Source: Betaproteobacteria bacterium (GTDB lineage: Bacteria; Pseudomonadota; Gammaproteobacteria; Burkholderiales; Burkholderiaceae). From it: a stretch of 11,211 nt of DNA. The notes beneath the pieces are model-generated. The model was not told the DNA's origin and searched no databases. It saw only the letters and a program-made list of their open reading frames with translations. The position numbers and the translations under genes were made by a program. The stretch lies in contig JAGWXN010000089.1 in assembly GCA_018969885.1 (NCBI GenBank), positions 1 to 11,211 on the forward strand, written 5' to 3'. Shown in pieces: positions 1-10,437 of the stretch (positions are counted from its first letter, which is position 1; each line of letters begins with the position of its first letter).

Positions 1-152
1 ATCAGGAAAAGATAAGCCCCTAGCGCGCCACAGGCGATCCAGCGGACCTCAGTGATGAGCCGCATGACCCGGTCGGGTAATTCGGCGCGGAAGCCACGCA
101 GCAGTGATGCGCGGGGAACGGTGTTGCCGATTGCAGCAGAGAGTCGGGCCAC
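1..152 (-). CDS. ftsK: FtsK/SpoIIIE-type DNA translocase, N-terminus (partial)
   Basis: This is the beginning of an open frame on the minus strand that runs off the left edge of the window, leaving 50 codons. It reads LPDRVMRLITEVRWIACGAL at about residues 25-44, then a hydrophobic stretch. This resembles the region just before and into the first of the four membrane segments of FtsK, which anchors the divisome DNA pump to the inner membrane. FtsK moves and resolves chromosome ends at the closing septum. None of the motor domain is in view, so the call rests on this short match and on position: ftsK divergent from trxB is a common betaproteobacterial order. An in-frame TAA sits at 165-167, so the start must be downstream of it. 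I chose GTG at 150-152. ATG at 63-65 is the alternative, and neither has a clear ribosome binding site. The gene begins 32 bases after the crp stop. Confidence 0.7.
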   Translation of the reverse strand, partial: MARLSAAIGNTVPRASLLRGFRAELPDRVMRLITEVRWIACGALGAYLFL

Positions 153-184
153 GTCGCGGTCAGTTTATCAAGGCAAGCGATTGA

Positions 185-856
185 TCACAGATACAGGCTG
201 AGTTTTTCGCGCAAAAGGATTTGGCCTTCGTCCATGGGAACGATGAACCCCTCCGATTCCAGACCCTTCATGACACGCGACACCATTTCACGCGACGCAC
301 CGACCATTTTTGCGATTTGCTGACGCGGCAAACGGTTTCGGACGATTCGATTGCCTTCGATCAACTCGGACGAATCGAGCAACACCCTTGCGACCCGGCC
401 GTAAACATCGAGCAACGCCAGGGTTTCAATTTTTCGGTCGGCTGACCGCAAGCGCTTGACCAGACCGCGCATGACGCCCAGACAGATTTCCGTGCTTTGG
501 TTCAGCACCGACAAAAAATTATCTTTGGGAATGGCCAGAAAATCGCAGGATTCCAGCGTGATGACGCTTGCAGATCGCGGTTCGTCGTCGATCAGGCTCA
601 TTTCGCCGAAAAACTCGCCCGCACCAAGCACCGCAAGGATCACTTCCTTGCCCTCAGAATCGGATCGCTGAACTTTGGCACGGCCAGATAGGAGGATATA
701 GAGCGATTGAGACGGCTCACCCTCGGCAACGATCGTCCGCCCTTTCGAAAAACTGCGCCTCGCGCTACCGACCGCCAGCATGTCGATCTGCGATTCGGAC
801 AGGCTATAAAAAAGCGGTACCCGCCGCAGAAACAGTCGAATATCGTAGGTTGACAT
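185..856 (-). CDS. Crp/Fnr-family transcriptional regulator
   Basis: A 223-residue DNA-binding regulator with an N-terminal cyclic-nucleotide-binding barrel (about residues 12-125), a dimerisation helix and a C-terminal winged helix-turn-helix (about 165-215). The phosphate-binding cassette GEFFGEMSLIDDEPRSASV at about 80-98 keeps the Glu and Arg-Ser pair that E. coli CRP uses to hold cAMP. The recognition helix reads SREMVSRVM near 188-196, with the same Arg-Glu-x-x-x-Arg pattern as CRP. There are only two cysteines and no N-terminal cysteine cluster, so it is not an oxygen-sensing Fnr. The frame stays open upstream to 961, but ATG at 856 has a strong GAGGGG site a few bases before it and fits family length, so I use that start. 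The gene is divergent from trxB and lies just before ftsK, with which it may be co-transcribed. The physiological ligand and regulon cannot be read from sequence. Confidence 0.9.
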   Translation of the reverse strand: MSTYDIRLFLRRVPLFYSLSESQIDMLAVGSARRSFSKGRTIVAEGEPSQSLYILLSGRAKVQRSDSEGKEVILAVLGAGEFFGEMSLIDDEPRSASVITLESCDFLAIPKDNFLSVLNQSTEICLGVMRGLVKRLRSADRKIETLALLDVYGRVARVLLDSSELIEGNRIVRNRLPRQQIAKMVGASREMVSRVMKGLESEGFIVPMDEGQILLREKLSLYL

Positions 857-900
857 CGTCCCCTCACCGCCGGTCTTTAGCCGATTTAAACCGACAAAAC

Positions 901-929
901 TCAGGCTCGCGCCCGGCTCACGAGCCTGA
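901..929. repeat. Perfect 9-bp inverted repeat in the crp leader
   Basis: TCAGGCTCG (901-909) and CGAGCCTGA (921-929) are exact reverse complements separated by 11 bases. If crp transcription starts near 927, this hairpin would form at the extreme 5' end of the crp mRNA, where it could affect stability or translation. It could instead be a protein-binding site. There is no following T run on either strand, so it is unlikely to be an intrinsic terminator. Confidence 0.55.
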
Positions 930-934
930 TCACA
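919..934. promoter_or_regulatory. Degenerate CRP-like operator
   Basis: The plus strand reads CACGA, six bases, then TCACA. Against the TGTGA-N6-TCACA consensus the right half is perfect, and the wider GATCACA (928-934) also matches, while the left half keeps only its final GA. The neighbouring regulator has CRP-type recognition residues, so autoregulation is a reasonable inference. A protein bound here would sit over the predicted crp start point, which suggests repression. Confidence 0.3.
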
Positions 935-945
935 ATATAATTGTG
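931..945. repeat. 15-bp palindrome overlapping promoter elements
   Basis: CACAAT-ATA-ATTGTG has perfect 6-base arms around a 3-base centre, in the crp-trxB intergenic region. It encloses the predicted crp -10 on the minus strand and a TATAAT on the plus strand. Symmetry and position suit an operator for a dimeric regulator, though its half-sites point the opposite way from the CRP consensus. Confidence 0.6.
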
Positions 946-961
946 CCCGAGGTTTACCCAA
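934..961 (-). promoter_or_regulatory. Candidate promoter of the Crp-family gene
   Basis: On the minus strand a -35-like TTGGGT (956-961) is followed after 16 bases by a -10-like TATATT (934-939). Transcription would begin near 927 and give a leader of about 70 bases before the crp ATG at 856. The -10 element lies inside the palindrome at 931-945. On the plus strand the same bases contain a perfect TATAAT at 936-941, but I find no matching -35 for it. The call is from hexamer similarity and position only. Confidence 0.4.
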
Positions 962-975
962 TTCCGCAAAATTTG

Positions 976-2001
<1,026 letters not shown>

Positions 2002-2065
2002 TAAAGCCCGCCCGCCTCAAGGCCTACGCTTTCATCCGGAATGGTCTGCGCGCCATCATTGCAGC

Positions 2066-2770
2066 ATGGGCAAGCGTCGCACTCTGCTTTCCGCTCGCGG
2101 GGGTTCTCACACTCCCGCGAGAGGCCTCACGCTGGACGATCTCGCGCCAGCCCTGGCGCAGATGCGCGAGGCCCAGCGCATCGCGCGTGAACGCGAGCGC
2201 CTGGCTGCGGAACAAGCGGCCCGAATTGCCCGCGAGGCTTCACTCTTTCGAACCGAAATTGCCGATGCCACGCCGCTCGCCCCCCACGGCCGCATCGTCC
2301 CCGACCGGGAGCGGCCCGCGCCGCGGCCGCGCCAGCGTGAACAGGATGACCGCGAAGTGCTCGAACTGTCGCTATCCGATGAGATCGACATCGAGCGTTT
2401 TCTTGATACCGATGACTCGCTGTCGTGGCGGCGCGAAGGTATCGGCCCCGATGTTGTGCGCAGGCTGCGGCGCGGGGAATGGACAGTACGCAGTCAGATC
2501 GACCTGCACGGCCTGCGGGTCGATCAGGCCCGCACCGCGCTGGTTGAATTTCTATCCGATGCCGTGCGTAGCGAATGGCGCTGCCTTCGCATCATTCACG
2601 GCAAGGGGCTGGGATCACCCAGCCGCGAGCCCGTGCTGAAGGGAAAGGTGAAGAAGTGGCTCGCCCAACGCGTCGAGGTGCTGGCGTTTTGTCAGGCGCG
2701 CCCCAACGACGGCGGCAGTGGTGCGCTGATTGTGCTGCTGCAGGCGCCGCGCGGTCAGCGGCAGTCGTGA
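2066..2770 (+). CDS. Smr/MutS-family protein
   Basis: A 234-residue protein whose C-terminal half is an Smr domain, the nuclease-like fold also found at the end of MutS2 and in E. coli YdaL. The DLHG motif is at residues 146-149 and the HGKG loop at 178-181, followed by KGKVKKWL and DGGSGALIVLL, all typical of stand-alone proteobacterial Smr proteins. The N-terminal part (about 28-62) is Arg/Glu/Ala-rich and likely a long helix. Smr domains bind or cleave nucleic acids, branched DNA or RNA depending on the protein; the role here is unknown. The frame is open upstream through trxB, but that part is shadow coding. ATG at 2066 gives family length, although no good ribosome binding site precedes it. 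Its last 16 bases overlap the end of the convergent hydrolase gene. Confidence 0.9.
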   Translation: MGKRRTLLSARGGSHTPARGLTLDDLAPALAQMREAQRIARERERLAAEQAARIAREASLFRTEIADATPLAPHGRIVPDRERPAPRPRQREQDDREVLELSLSDEIDIERFLDTDDSLSWRREGIGPDVVRRLRRGEWTVRSQIDLHGLRVDQARTALVEFLSDAVRSEWRCLRIIHGKGLGSPSREPVLKGKVKKWLAQRVEVLAFCQARPNDGGSGALIVLLQAPRGQRQS

Positions 2771-3474
2771 AGCAGTTTCACTACCTCGGCTGGCGCGGTC
2801 ACCATCATGTCGTGGCAGGTGGCAATTTCGAGGAAGGTCCAGCTGGGATCGGGCCGCAACCGTTGCTGAACCGAGCGCATGGTCTCGTAGAGCGGAGCCG
2901 TGGCTGCCACGTAGGTGCGCCGCAGGCCGCGTGACGCACCACGCTTGAGCTCGATCACACTGTCATAGAGTCCTGCGGGCATCGGTGAGAGCTTGGTTTC
3001 AAGCCAAGCCGCCTGCGATGCATCGGTGACGCCAAAGGCCTGAGCGGGCGGCGGTGGCAGAAAAATGCCCCGCCCTTCGCCTGCAATCTGTCCGCGACGA
3101 GAGGCCTGGGTCGCCTCCGAGTGCGGCTGCGACCAAGACCACAGCGTGGCGTCATCGGGCGGTACACCAGCGTCGAGAAATACGTAGTGCCCAATACGTT
3201 CACGAAGACGGTCAGCCACGCCGCTGATGACATTACCGCCATAGCTGTGACCGACGAGCACACAACCGTCGAGTGACTCGAACTCGATCAGACGGACCAC
3301 ATCGTCGACATGCGTGCCGAGCGTGACGAGCGGCGAGAGCAGATGACCGCGATCGGCACAGCCCGTGAGGGACGGCGCAAACACCCGATGTCCGAGCCCG
3401 GTGAGACCACGCGCCACCTCGGCCCAGCACCAGCCGCCGTGCCAGGCACCATGAATCAGAACGTAATCAGCCAT
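2755..3474 (-). CDS. Alpha/beta-hydrolase of the plant esterase/hydroxynitrile-lyase-like type
   Basis: A 239-residue single-domain alpha/beta-hydrolase. HGAWHGGWCW at residues 8-17 forms the oxyanion loop typical of the methylesterase/hydroxynitrile-lyase-like branch. The nucleophile elbow is GHSYGG, with Ser77, and the likely catalytic His is His221 in ATCHDMMVTAP, where relatives usually have GHD. I see no Asp where the acid normally falls, after the strand at about 187-192 (the segment reads ATAPLYE). The third triad member is therefore uncertain. There is no signal peptide, so it is probably cytoplasmic. Substrate is unknown; small esters are the usual guess. ATG at 3474 is preferred over the longer open frame because a GAGGTG site lies four bases before it. 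It follows glnB by seven bases and is probably translated in step with it. Confidence 0.85.
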   Translation of the reverse strand: MADYVLIHGAWHGGWCWAEVARGLTGLGHRVFAPSLTGCADRGHLLSPLVTLGTHVDDVVRLIEFESLDGCVLVGHSYGGNVISGVADRLRERIGHYVFLDAGVPPDDATLWSWSQPHSEATQASRRGQIAGEGRGIFLPPPPAQAFGVTDASQAAWLETKLSPMPAGLYDSVIELKRGASRGLRRTYVAATAPLYETMRSVQQRLRPDPSWTFLEIATCHDMMVTAPAEVVKLLHDCR

Positions 3475-3477
3475 GAG

Positions 3478-3481
3478 CACC

Positions 3482-3484
<3 letters not shown>
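3478..3484 (-). promoter_or_regulatory. Ribosome binding site fused to the glnB stop codon
   Basis: On the minus strand TGAGGTG contains both the glnB stop codon (TGA, 3482-3484) and the GAGGTG ribosome binding site of the hydrolase gene, four bases before its ATG. Ribosomes finishing glnB would be placed to start the hydrolase, which implies translational coupling. This site also decides the hydrolase start. Confidence 0.7.
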
Positions 3485-5464
<1,980 letters not shown>

Positions 5465-5466
<2 letters not shown>

Positions 5467-6640
5467 GACGATTCAGTTACCCAAAACGGGAAGCGATGGG
5501 AAAGCCGGTGATTATGTCACGCGGGTGTGCAGCGCCATCACTGAAATCGATTCGCAACAGTGGGAAGCGCTGCGCCATGGCGACACTCAGCCGTTTTTGA
5601 GCCACCACTGGCTCGCCCTGCTCGAGCAAAGCGGCTGCGTGACCGAGGAGACCGGCTGGCGACCGCTGCATCTGGTTCTCGAGCGCAATGGCCAGCTGGT
5701 AGCGGCAGCGCCCCTCTACCTGAAGGGGCATTCCTACGGCGAATATGTGTTCGACTGGGCCTGGGCCGACGCCTATCGGCGACACGGTCTCGACTATTAC
5801 CCCAAGCTGCTCTCGGCGATTCCGTTCACGCCCGTCCCCGGCATGCGGCTGCTCGCGGCCGACGCACCGGCGCGCCAAGCACTGGCCCAGGCGCTGATCG
5901 AGTTGGCGCGCGAGAGCGGCGTATCGTCGCTTCATGTGCTGTTTCCGGATCCTGAGGAGGTGCAGCTTCTCGAAGCGGCTGGCGCCATGATCCGGCGCGG
6001 CGTGCAGTTCCACTGGTACAACGAAGGCTGGCCCAACTTCGAAGCGTTTCTGGCCTCACTCACCCAGCCCAAGCGGAAAAAAATCCGAGCGGAGCGGCGC
6101 AAGGTCGCCGAAAGCGGCGTGAGCTTTAGGCGCGTATCAGGCCGCGACATTTCGGAGGCTGATTGGGCGTTTTTTTGCCGCTGCTACGACAACACCTATC
6201 TCGAGCATCACTCCACCCCCTACCTGAACCGGGCATTTTTCAAGGGGCTCGGCGAGCAGTTACCCGATTCGGTGCTGATGGTGATTGCCGAGCGCGGCGG
6301 CAAACCCATCGCCTCCAGCCTTCTGATGCGCGATGCCGAGCGCATGTACGGGCGCTACTGGGGCGCACTTGAAAACGTGCCGTGTTTGCACTTCGAGACC
6401 TGCTACTACCAGGCCATCGAGGCAGCACTAGACCTGGGCATTCAAGTGATCGAGGGAGGAGCCCAGGGCGAGCACAAGATGGCCCGCGGGTTCACGCCGC
6501 AGCCAACCGCGTCGGCTCATTGGCTTGCCGAGCCCGCTTTTGCCGACGCGGTGCAGCGATTTCTTGAACGCGAGGGACAGGCCGTGAGCGGCTATCTGGA
6601 TGAACTGAACGACCGCACGCCGTTCAAAACTTCGGTTTGA
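5465..6640 (+). CDS. FemAB-like GNAT-fold protein, COG3146 family
   Basis: A protein of about 391 residues belonging to the family annotated as peptidogalycan biosynthesis/recognition proteins (COG3146, FemAB-like acyltransferases). Recognisable blocks are [20 protein letters not shown] near 85-104, [12 protein letters not shown] in the middle, [33 protein letters not shown] and [14 protein letters not shown] toward the C-terminus. The fold is that of GNAT acyltransferases, but the reaction and substrate of this family are not established to my knowledge; cell-wall work is suggested by homology only. No signal peptide or membrane segment is visible. The start is uncertain: ATG at 5465 has no clear ribosome binding site, an upstream TTG at 5441 overlaps nadE, and GTG at 5525 would match where relatives begin. 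Its last 17 bases overlap the convergent ppa gene. Confidence 0.88.
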
Positions 6641-7172
6641 CCGCCGCAGCCTGATAGCGCGCAATGCCTTCGGTGATTTCGCGCGCCGCTTCGTCCGGGC
6701 CGCCCCACCCCTCGACCTTCACCCACTTGCCCGCTTCCAGATCCTTGTAGTGCTCGAAGAAATGCTGGATGGTGGCGAGCCTTTCCGGTGCAAGATCCTG
6801 GGCCGCGCGCCAGTGCTTGTAAATGGGGAGGATCTTATCGATGGGCACTGCCAGCAGCTTGGCATCGGCGCCCGCTTCGTCTTGCATTTTCAGAAGACCC
6901 AGCGGTCGACAACGCACCACCGCGCCGACCGCCACGGGGAACGGCGTGATCACCAAGACGTCTACCGGGTCGCCGTCTCCGGCGATGGTGTGTGGGATGT
7001 AGCCGTAGTTACAGGGATAGTGCATTGAGGTCATCATGAAACGGTCGACGAACAGCGCCCCGGTTTCCTTGTCAACCTCGTATTTGATCGGATCAGCGGC
7101 CATCGGGATTTCGATGATCACGTTGAAATCATTGGGTACGTCGCGGCCGCAGTCGACTCGATCAAGGTTCAT
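6624..7172 (-). CDS. ppa: Inorganic pyrophosphatase
   Basis: A soluble family I pyrophosphatase that hydrolyses pyrophosphate to two phosphates, drawing nucleic acid, protein and cofactor synthesis forward. The 182 residues are close to the 176 of E. coli. The metal and substrate ligands are in place: Glu21, Lys30, Arg44, Tyr52 and Tyr56 ([12 protein letters not shown]), the signature [15 protein letters not shown] with Asp66, Asp68 and Asp71, and DEAGADAKL with Asp98 and Asp103. An AGGA precedes the ATG. It lies 55 bases after hemY on the same strand and may be read from the hem operon. A TTGACC near the hemY stop (7226-7231) could serve as the -35 of its own promoter, but the -10 seventeen bases on, GATCCT, is poor. 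The 3' end overlaps the COG3146 gene by 17 bases. Confidence 0.97.
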   Translation of the reverse strand: MNLDRVDCGRDVPNDFNVIIEIPMAADPIKYEVDKETGALFVDRFMMTSMHYPCNYGYIPHTIAGDGDPVDVLVITPFPVAVGAVVRCRPLGLLKMQDEAGADAKLLAVPIDKILPIYKHWRAAQDLAPERLATIQHFFEHYKDLEAGKWVKVEGWGGPDEAAREITEGIARYQAAAVKPKF

Positions 7173-7227
7173 GTTGGCGAATTCCTGAGTAAGGTAAGAG
7201 GCAGGATCGGGACTGACGCGACTAAGG

Positions 7228-8487
7228 TCAAACGGAGTCGGGGGTATCGGGTGGCACAGGTGGCGAGGCGTTGCCGTCAGCCATGAGTGGCGCCTGGGGT
7301 CGCTCGGACAGCGGCTCGTTCATACCGTCGGTGGCGGCTAAGCGCCAATAATGGAGCGCCTCCTTGTGGCGGCCAAGCTGCTCATACAAATGCGCAAGCA
7401 AGGCACGCGTTTCGCGGGAGGGCGCCTGCGCCTCGGCCAGCCGGAAGAACTCCTCGGCCTTACCCCACAGCCCTTCCGCGGCACACAGGCGACCCGCCGC
7501 GATGGTGAAGGCAGCCCGATCGCCGTGCCGCTGTCGCCAGGACTCGATGCTGCGCAGACGCTTGCGGGCATCGAGTGCAGAGAGCGCGGCATAGACGGGA
7601 ACCAGGCGTTCGGCGAGCCGTTTGTCCAGAATGCCCGACAGGAGCGTTGCGGCCTGCTCGCCCTGGCCCGCACGATCAAGCGCACGCGCCACGGCCTCGA
7701 CCACCTCATCGATATCGCGCTCGGCCGATGTCAGGCTGGCGAGCAGTTCGCGCAGCGCATGCGCGTCATCGCCACGCTGCGCAACCAGTTCGCGAAGCGC
7801 GCGGATGGTGAGACCCCGCACCACACTGGGGTGAAGCGCTTCGCGCTTGTCCAGTTGCCGAACCGCCTGGAGCACCGCCTGCCAGTTACCCGACTGCTCG
7901 TGAGCGCGCAACGCGAGCCGCAGCGCCTGAATGTGACGCGCACCGCGCGAATGGAGTCGTTCGACCGCACTGAGCGCATCGGCCGGCCGCTGGTCCTCTA
8001 CCGCCATCTCGGCCCGGCACATGAGCGCCGCGTTGGTGGTGGGCTTTTCGGCGCCTGCGGAGTCGAGCCAGCGTTCGACGCGCTCGGGCTCGCGCAGCCG
8101 ATGCGCCGCACGCGCGCCAATGAGGGCCGCAGCGCCCGCCAGATCAGGCTGGTTCAGGGCGGGTTGCAGCAAGCGCTCTGCCCGACCGTAGCGGCCTTCG
8201 TTGTAGGCAATCAGGCCATCACGCAGCCCCGCAACCGCCGCATCGCGCGAACGACGGTCGCGGTATTGCCGGACTCGCTGCGGTAAATCTACGGCGTTGG
8301 CGAGCGCGAGCAGGATGAGGTGCAGAAGCGCAAAGAGCGCGAATAATGCAAGCAGCACCAGGTTCATGGAAACATCGACCCGGTACGGCGGCCAAAGGAG
8401 CGCGACGTTACCGTCGTTAAAGCGCATGAGGAGCGCCAGCCCGACCGCCACCGATAAGACCAGCAGAATGCCGATCACGCGTCCCAC
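7228..8487 (-). CDS. hemY: HemY-type membrane protein with TPR-like repeats
   Basis: A 419-residue inner-membrane protein of the proteobacterial HemY family, unrelated to the Gram-positive HemY oxidase. Two hydrophobic helices lie at about residues 4-21 and 41-64, separated by the conserved [21 protein letters not shown] long alpha-helical, alanine- and arginine-rich region follows (about 75-390) with TPR-like pairs such as [20 protein letters not shown] and [15 protein letters not shown]. The C-terminal 25 residues are proline-rich and probably disordered. The gene travels with haem synthesis genes, and a scaffolding role is often proposed, but its function is not settled. The start is GTG: the next methionine is residue 21, inside or after the first membrane helix. 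It begins three bases after the hemX stop and has only a poor ribosome binding site, consistent with translational coupling. Confidence 0.9.
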   Translation of the reverse strand: MGRVIGILLVLSVAVGLALLMRFNDGNVALLWPPYRVDVSMNLVLLALFALFALLHLILLALANAVDLPQRVRQYRDRRSRDAAVAGLRDGLIAYNEGRYGRAERLLQPALNQPDLAGAAALIGARAAHRLREPERVERWLDSAGAEKPTTNAALMCRAEMAVEDQRPADALSAVERLHSRGARHIQALRLALRAHEQSGNWQAVLQAVRQLDKREALHPSVVRGLTIRALRELVAQRGDDAHALRELLASLTSAERDIDEVVEAVARALDRAGQGEQAATLLSGILDKRLAERLVPVYAALSALDARKRLRSIESWRQRHGDRAAFTIAAGRLCAAEGLWGKAEEFFRLAEAQAPSRETRALLAHLYEQLGRHKEALHYWRLAATDGMNEPLSERPQAPLMADGNASPPVPPDTPDSV

Positions 8488-8490
8488 GGT

Positions 8491-9630
8491 TCAGCCCCGG
8501 CTTTCGCGACTGCTGCGGATGGCGCGGACCGCGCGCAGGCTCTCGCCCGGCAGCGGCGGCTCGAGGCCCAAACGCGCCGTGCGCAGTTGCTTGAGCTGTG
8601 TGAGCGCGCCCACCACCAGCCGGTTATCGGCTTCGTAGTAGCGCGTGAGCCAGTCAATCGCCCGGCCGAGGTCGGTTTGAAACTGCAGTTCGTTACGCGC
8701 GAGCATTCCCAGCCGTGCATTGAGCAGAATGAGCCGCATGTTTTCGCGCAGGAAATAGGCCTGGTCTGGGGCAAGCAGCACCGAATCGGGCTCATCAACC
8801 CGACGTACCCGAATCAGCTTCTGAAGCTCTTCACGCAGATAGGCGATGCCAGAGGAGGCCAGCCCCTCTTCGAAGCCTCCCGGGCGGCCGGGCGCGTTGG
8901 GGTCGGTCGCCCGGGGCCGCGCCTGCACCGTGGAGGACAACGGCAACTGCTCAACCAGGGTGATGAGACCGTCGATGCGCGCGGCCATGCCGGCGATGTC
9001 GGCGACCGGGTGAGCCTTCAGCCGCTCGATGTCGCCAAGAAGCGCCTTGCGCAGGGGTGCGAGCGTGGGATCTTTCTGCCTGACCAGACGATGGTCGACT
9101 TCCTGCAACGCCATCACTGCCGCCCGCGGATCGGTACCCAGAGACAGCTGCTGGGTGGCAAGCGAAATCACCGACTCCGCCTCGGCGAGGACGGCGTCGG
9201 CCGACTCCTGAATCAGCCCGCGATAAAGCTTTTCGACCTGGGAATACAGGCTTTGCGCCTCGGCCATGCGACTGTCGACCAGCGCCTGCCGCTGCTGAAG
9301 ATCTCGGACCAGGTCTTGCGAAACCTTGAGTGATGCCTCGAGCTGGGCGATGCGCTTGTCGCCGCCGTCGAGGCGGCGCAACGCCCCGCCTTCGAGTTGA
9401 TCGACCCGCTGACCGAGCGTGAAGGCAAACACCAGCGCCGCCAGGCCCAGGGCAGGACCCGACCATCGCCATACCAGGGCGGCACGCGAACGCCGCGAGC
9501 GAGCGGGCTGCCCTGCTGACGGCGACGGCGTCGCGCGCGGCGCCGTGTTGTCGCCACCACCCGGGGGGCGACCCACGGTCGGTGATTCACGACGACCCTC
9601 AGGGCTTGCGTTGGGGGACAACTCAGACAA
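8491..9630 (-). CDS. hemX: HemX, uroporphyrinogen-III C-methyltransferase-like membrane protein
   Basis: A 379-residue single-pass membrane protein of the HemX family. The N-terminus (1-50) is Pro/Ser/Arg-rich and disordered. One hydrophobic helix lies at about 52-73, then a heptad-rich coiled coil at about 75-150, then a helical periplasmic-type domain ending in EADNRLVVGALTQLKQLRTA and a short Arg-rich tail. Despite the common database name, the family lacks a recognisable SAM-binding methyltransferase domain, and no such motif is seen here, so enzymatic activity should not be assumed. The start is TTG at 9628-9630, with GGAG eight bases upstream. No ATG occurs before about residue 119, so a non-ATG start is forced. 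The gene sits between hemD (48-base gap) and hemY (3-base gap) and is separate from hemD, whereas some betaproteobacteria have the two fused. Confidence 0.9.
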   Translation of the reverse strand: MSELSPNASPEGRRESPTVGRPPGGGDNTAPRATPSPSAGQPARSRRSRAALVWRWSGPALGLAALVFAFTLGQRVDQLEGGALRRLDGGDKRIAQLEASLKVSQDLVRDLQQRQALVDSRMAEAQSLYSQVEKLYRGLIQESADAVLAEAESVISLATQQLSLGTDPRAAVMALQEVDHRLVRQKDPTLAPLRKALLGDIERLKAHPVADIAGMAARIDGLITLVEQLPLSSTVQARPRATDPNAPGRPGGFEEGLASSGIAYLREELQKLIRVRRVDEPDSVLLAPDQAYFLRENMRLILLNARLGMLARNELQFQTDLGRAIDWLTRYYEADNRLVVGALTQLKQLRTARLGLEPPLPGESLRAVRAIRSSRESRG

Positions 9631-9678
9631 GGGATAGGCTCCGCGAAGGGCTAGCGGCGGACTGGCGTGGGAAAACGC

Positions 9679-10437
9679 TTACGTGACCGCTCCGCATTCT
9701 ATCGCGGCGGCGATCGCATTCTCACCAGGATCAATGAGTTGAACGCGGTGAAAACCCGCGGTTCTTGCCGCCTCGGCAATCCGAGCGTGAATCGCCAGCG
9801 CAACGATCGGGTTGGTGGGCTCACGCAGGGGTGCGGCCTCAGGCAGCGCGGCCAGCGCCACCGCAGCGCTTGATTGAGTGAGCACGCAATAAACCGGAGC
9901 CGACTCGGCCAGCCACTGCCCCAGACGCGCACGCGCCTCGGGCTCAGGGGTAATCGGTTGACGATCGTAGAGAGACAGCACCTCGACCTGGGCGCCGCGG
10001 GCGCGGAGCCCGTCGATCCAGTCATCACGGCCGCCATCGCCACGCACCACCAGCACGCGGCATCCGTCAGGTGTAGCCAGTGGCCCGGCTGCCAGCATGG
10101 CGCTCGCATCAAAGGGCGCTGTGGCGGGAACTGTGAGCCGATCGGCAGGAACCTGCAGGCCAGTCCGCTCGAGCGCAAGCAGACTGCCGGGCCCAACGAG
10201 GGCGAGCCCGAGGCCGGGCGGCCACACGCCGTTCAGGGACAATGAAAGCGCCTCGAGCGCAGCCGGACTGACGGCAACAACCCAGTCAACCTCGGCCACC
10301 CGCGCCGCGAGCCCCACCATCGGCCGGGCCTCAATGCGGGTGAAGGTGAGTCGCGTCACCTCATGCCCGCGCCGGGCGAGCGCCCGCTCGAGCGCCGCCA
10401 CTCGCGGCAGCGGCTGGGTCAGGACAACCCGAGCCAC
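9679..10437 (-). CDS. hemD: Uroporphyrinogen-III synthase
   Basis: Cyclises hydroxymethylbilane with inversion of ring D to give uroporphyrinogen III, the branch-point precursor of haem, sirohaem and cobalamin. The 252 residues match the family, which is poorly conserved in sequence. The opening [19 protein letters not shown], the central [12 protein letters not shown] and [20 protein letters not shown], and the later [13 protein letters not shown] and [17 protein letters not shown] correspond to the two-lobed fold's conserved stretches. The start is GTG at 10435-10437. It is forced, because the next methionine is residue 40. The gene overlaps the end of hemC by 19 bases in another frame, which implies co-transcription and probably translational coupling. 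Operon position directly after hemC supports the assignment. Confidence 0.92.
   Translation of the reverse strand: MARVVLTQPLPRVAALERALARRGHEVTRLTFTRIEARPMVGLAARVAEVDWVVAVSPAALEALSLSLNGVWPPGLGLALVGPGSLLALERTGLQVPADRLTVPATAPFDASAMLAAGPLATPDGCRVLVVRGDGGRDDWIDGLRARGAQVEVLSLYDRQPITPEPEARARLGQWLAESAPVYCVLTQSSAAVALAALPEAAPLREPTNPIVALAIHARIAEAARTAGFHRVQLIDPGENAIAAAIECGAVT

Noticed and set aside
165..187. Possible terminator between crp and ftsK (ATCAA / TTGAT arms)
   Set aside because: Arms of only five AT-rich bases with a nine-base loop and no T run would be too weak to terminate.
857..961. Longer 258-residue version of the Crp-family protein
   Set aside because: The extra 35 residues do not resemble the family N-terminus. 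The ATG at 856 has a strong ribosome binding site, and the region upstream carries promoter-like repeats.
7351..8286. A 311-codon open frame on the plus strand opposite hemY
   Set aside because: It lies entirely antisense to a well-supported gene, shows no recognisable motifs, and is the kind of shadow frame expected in GC-rich coding DNA.
8587..9333. A 248-codon open frame on the plus strand opposite hemX
   Set aside because: Same reason: it mirrors hemX codon structure, with no motif, ribosome binding site or conserved fold evident.
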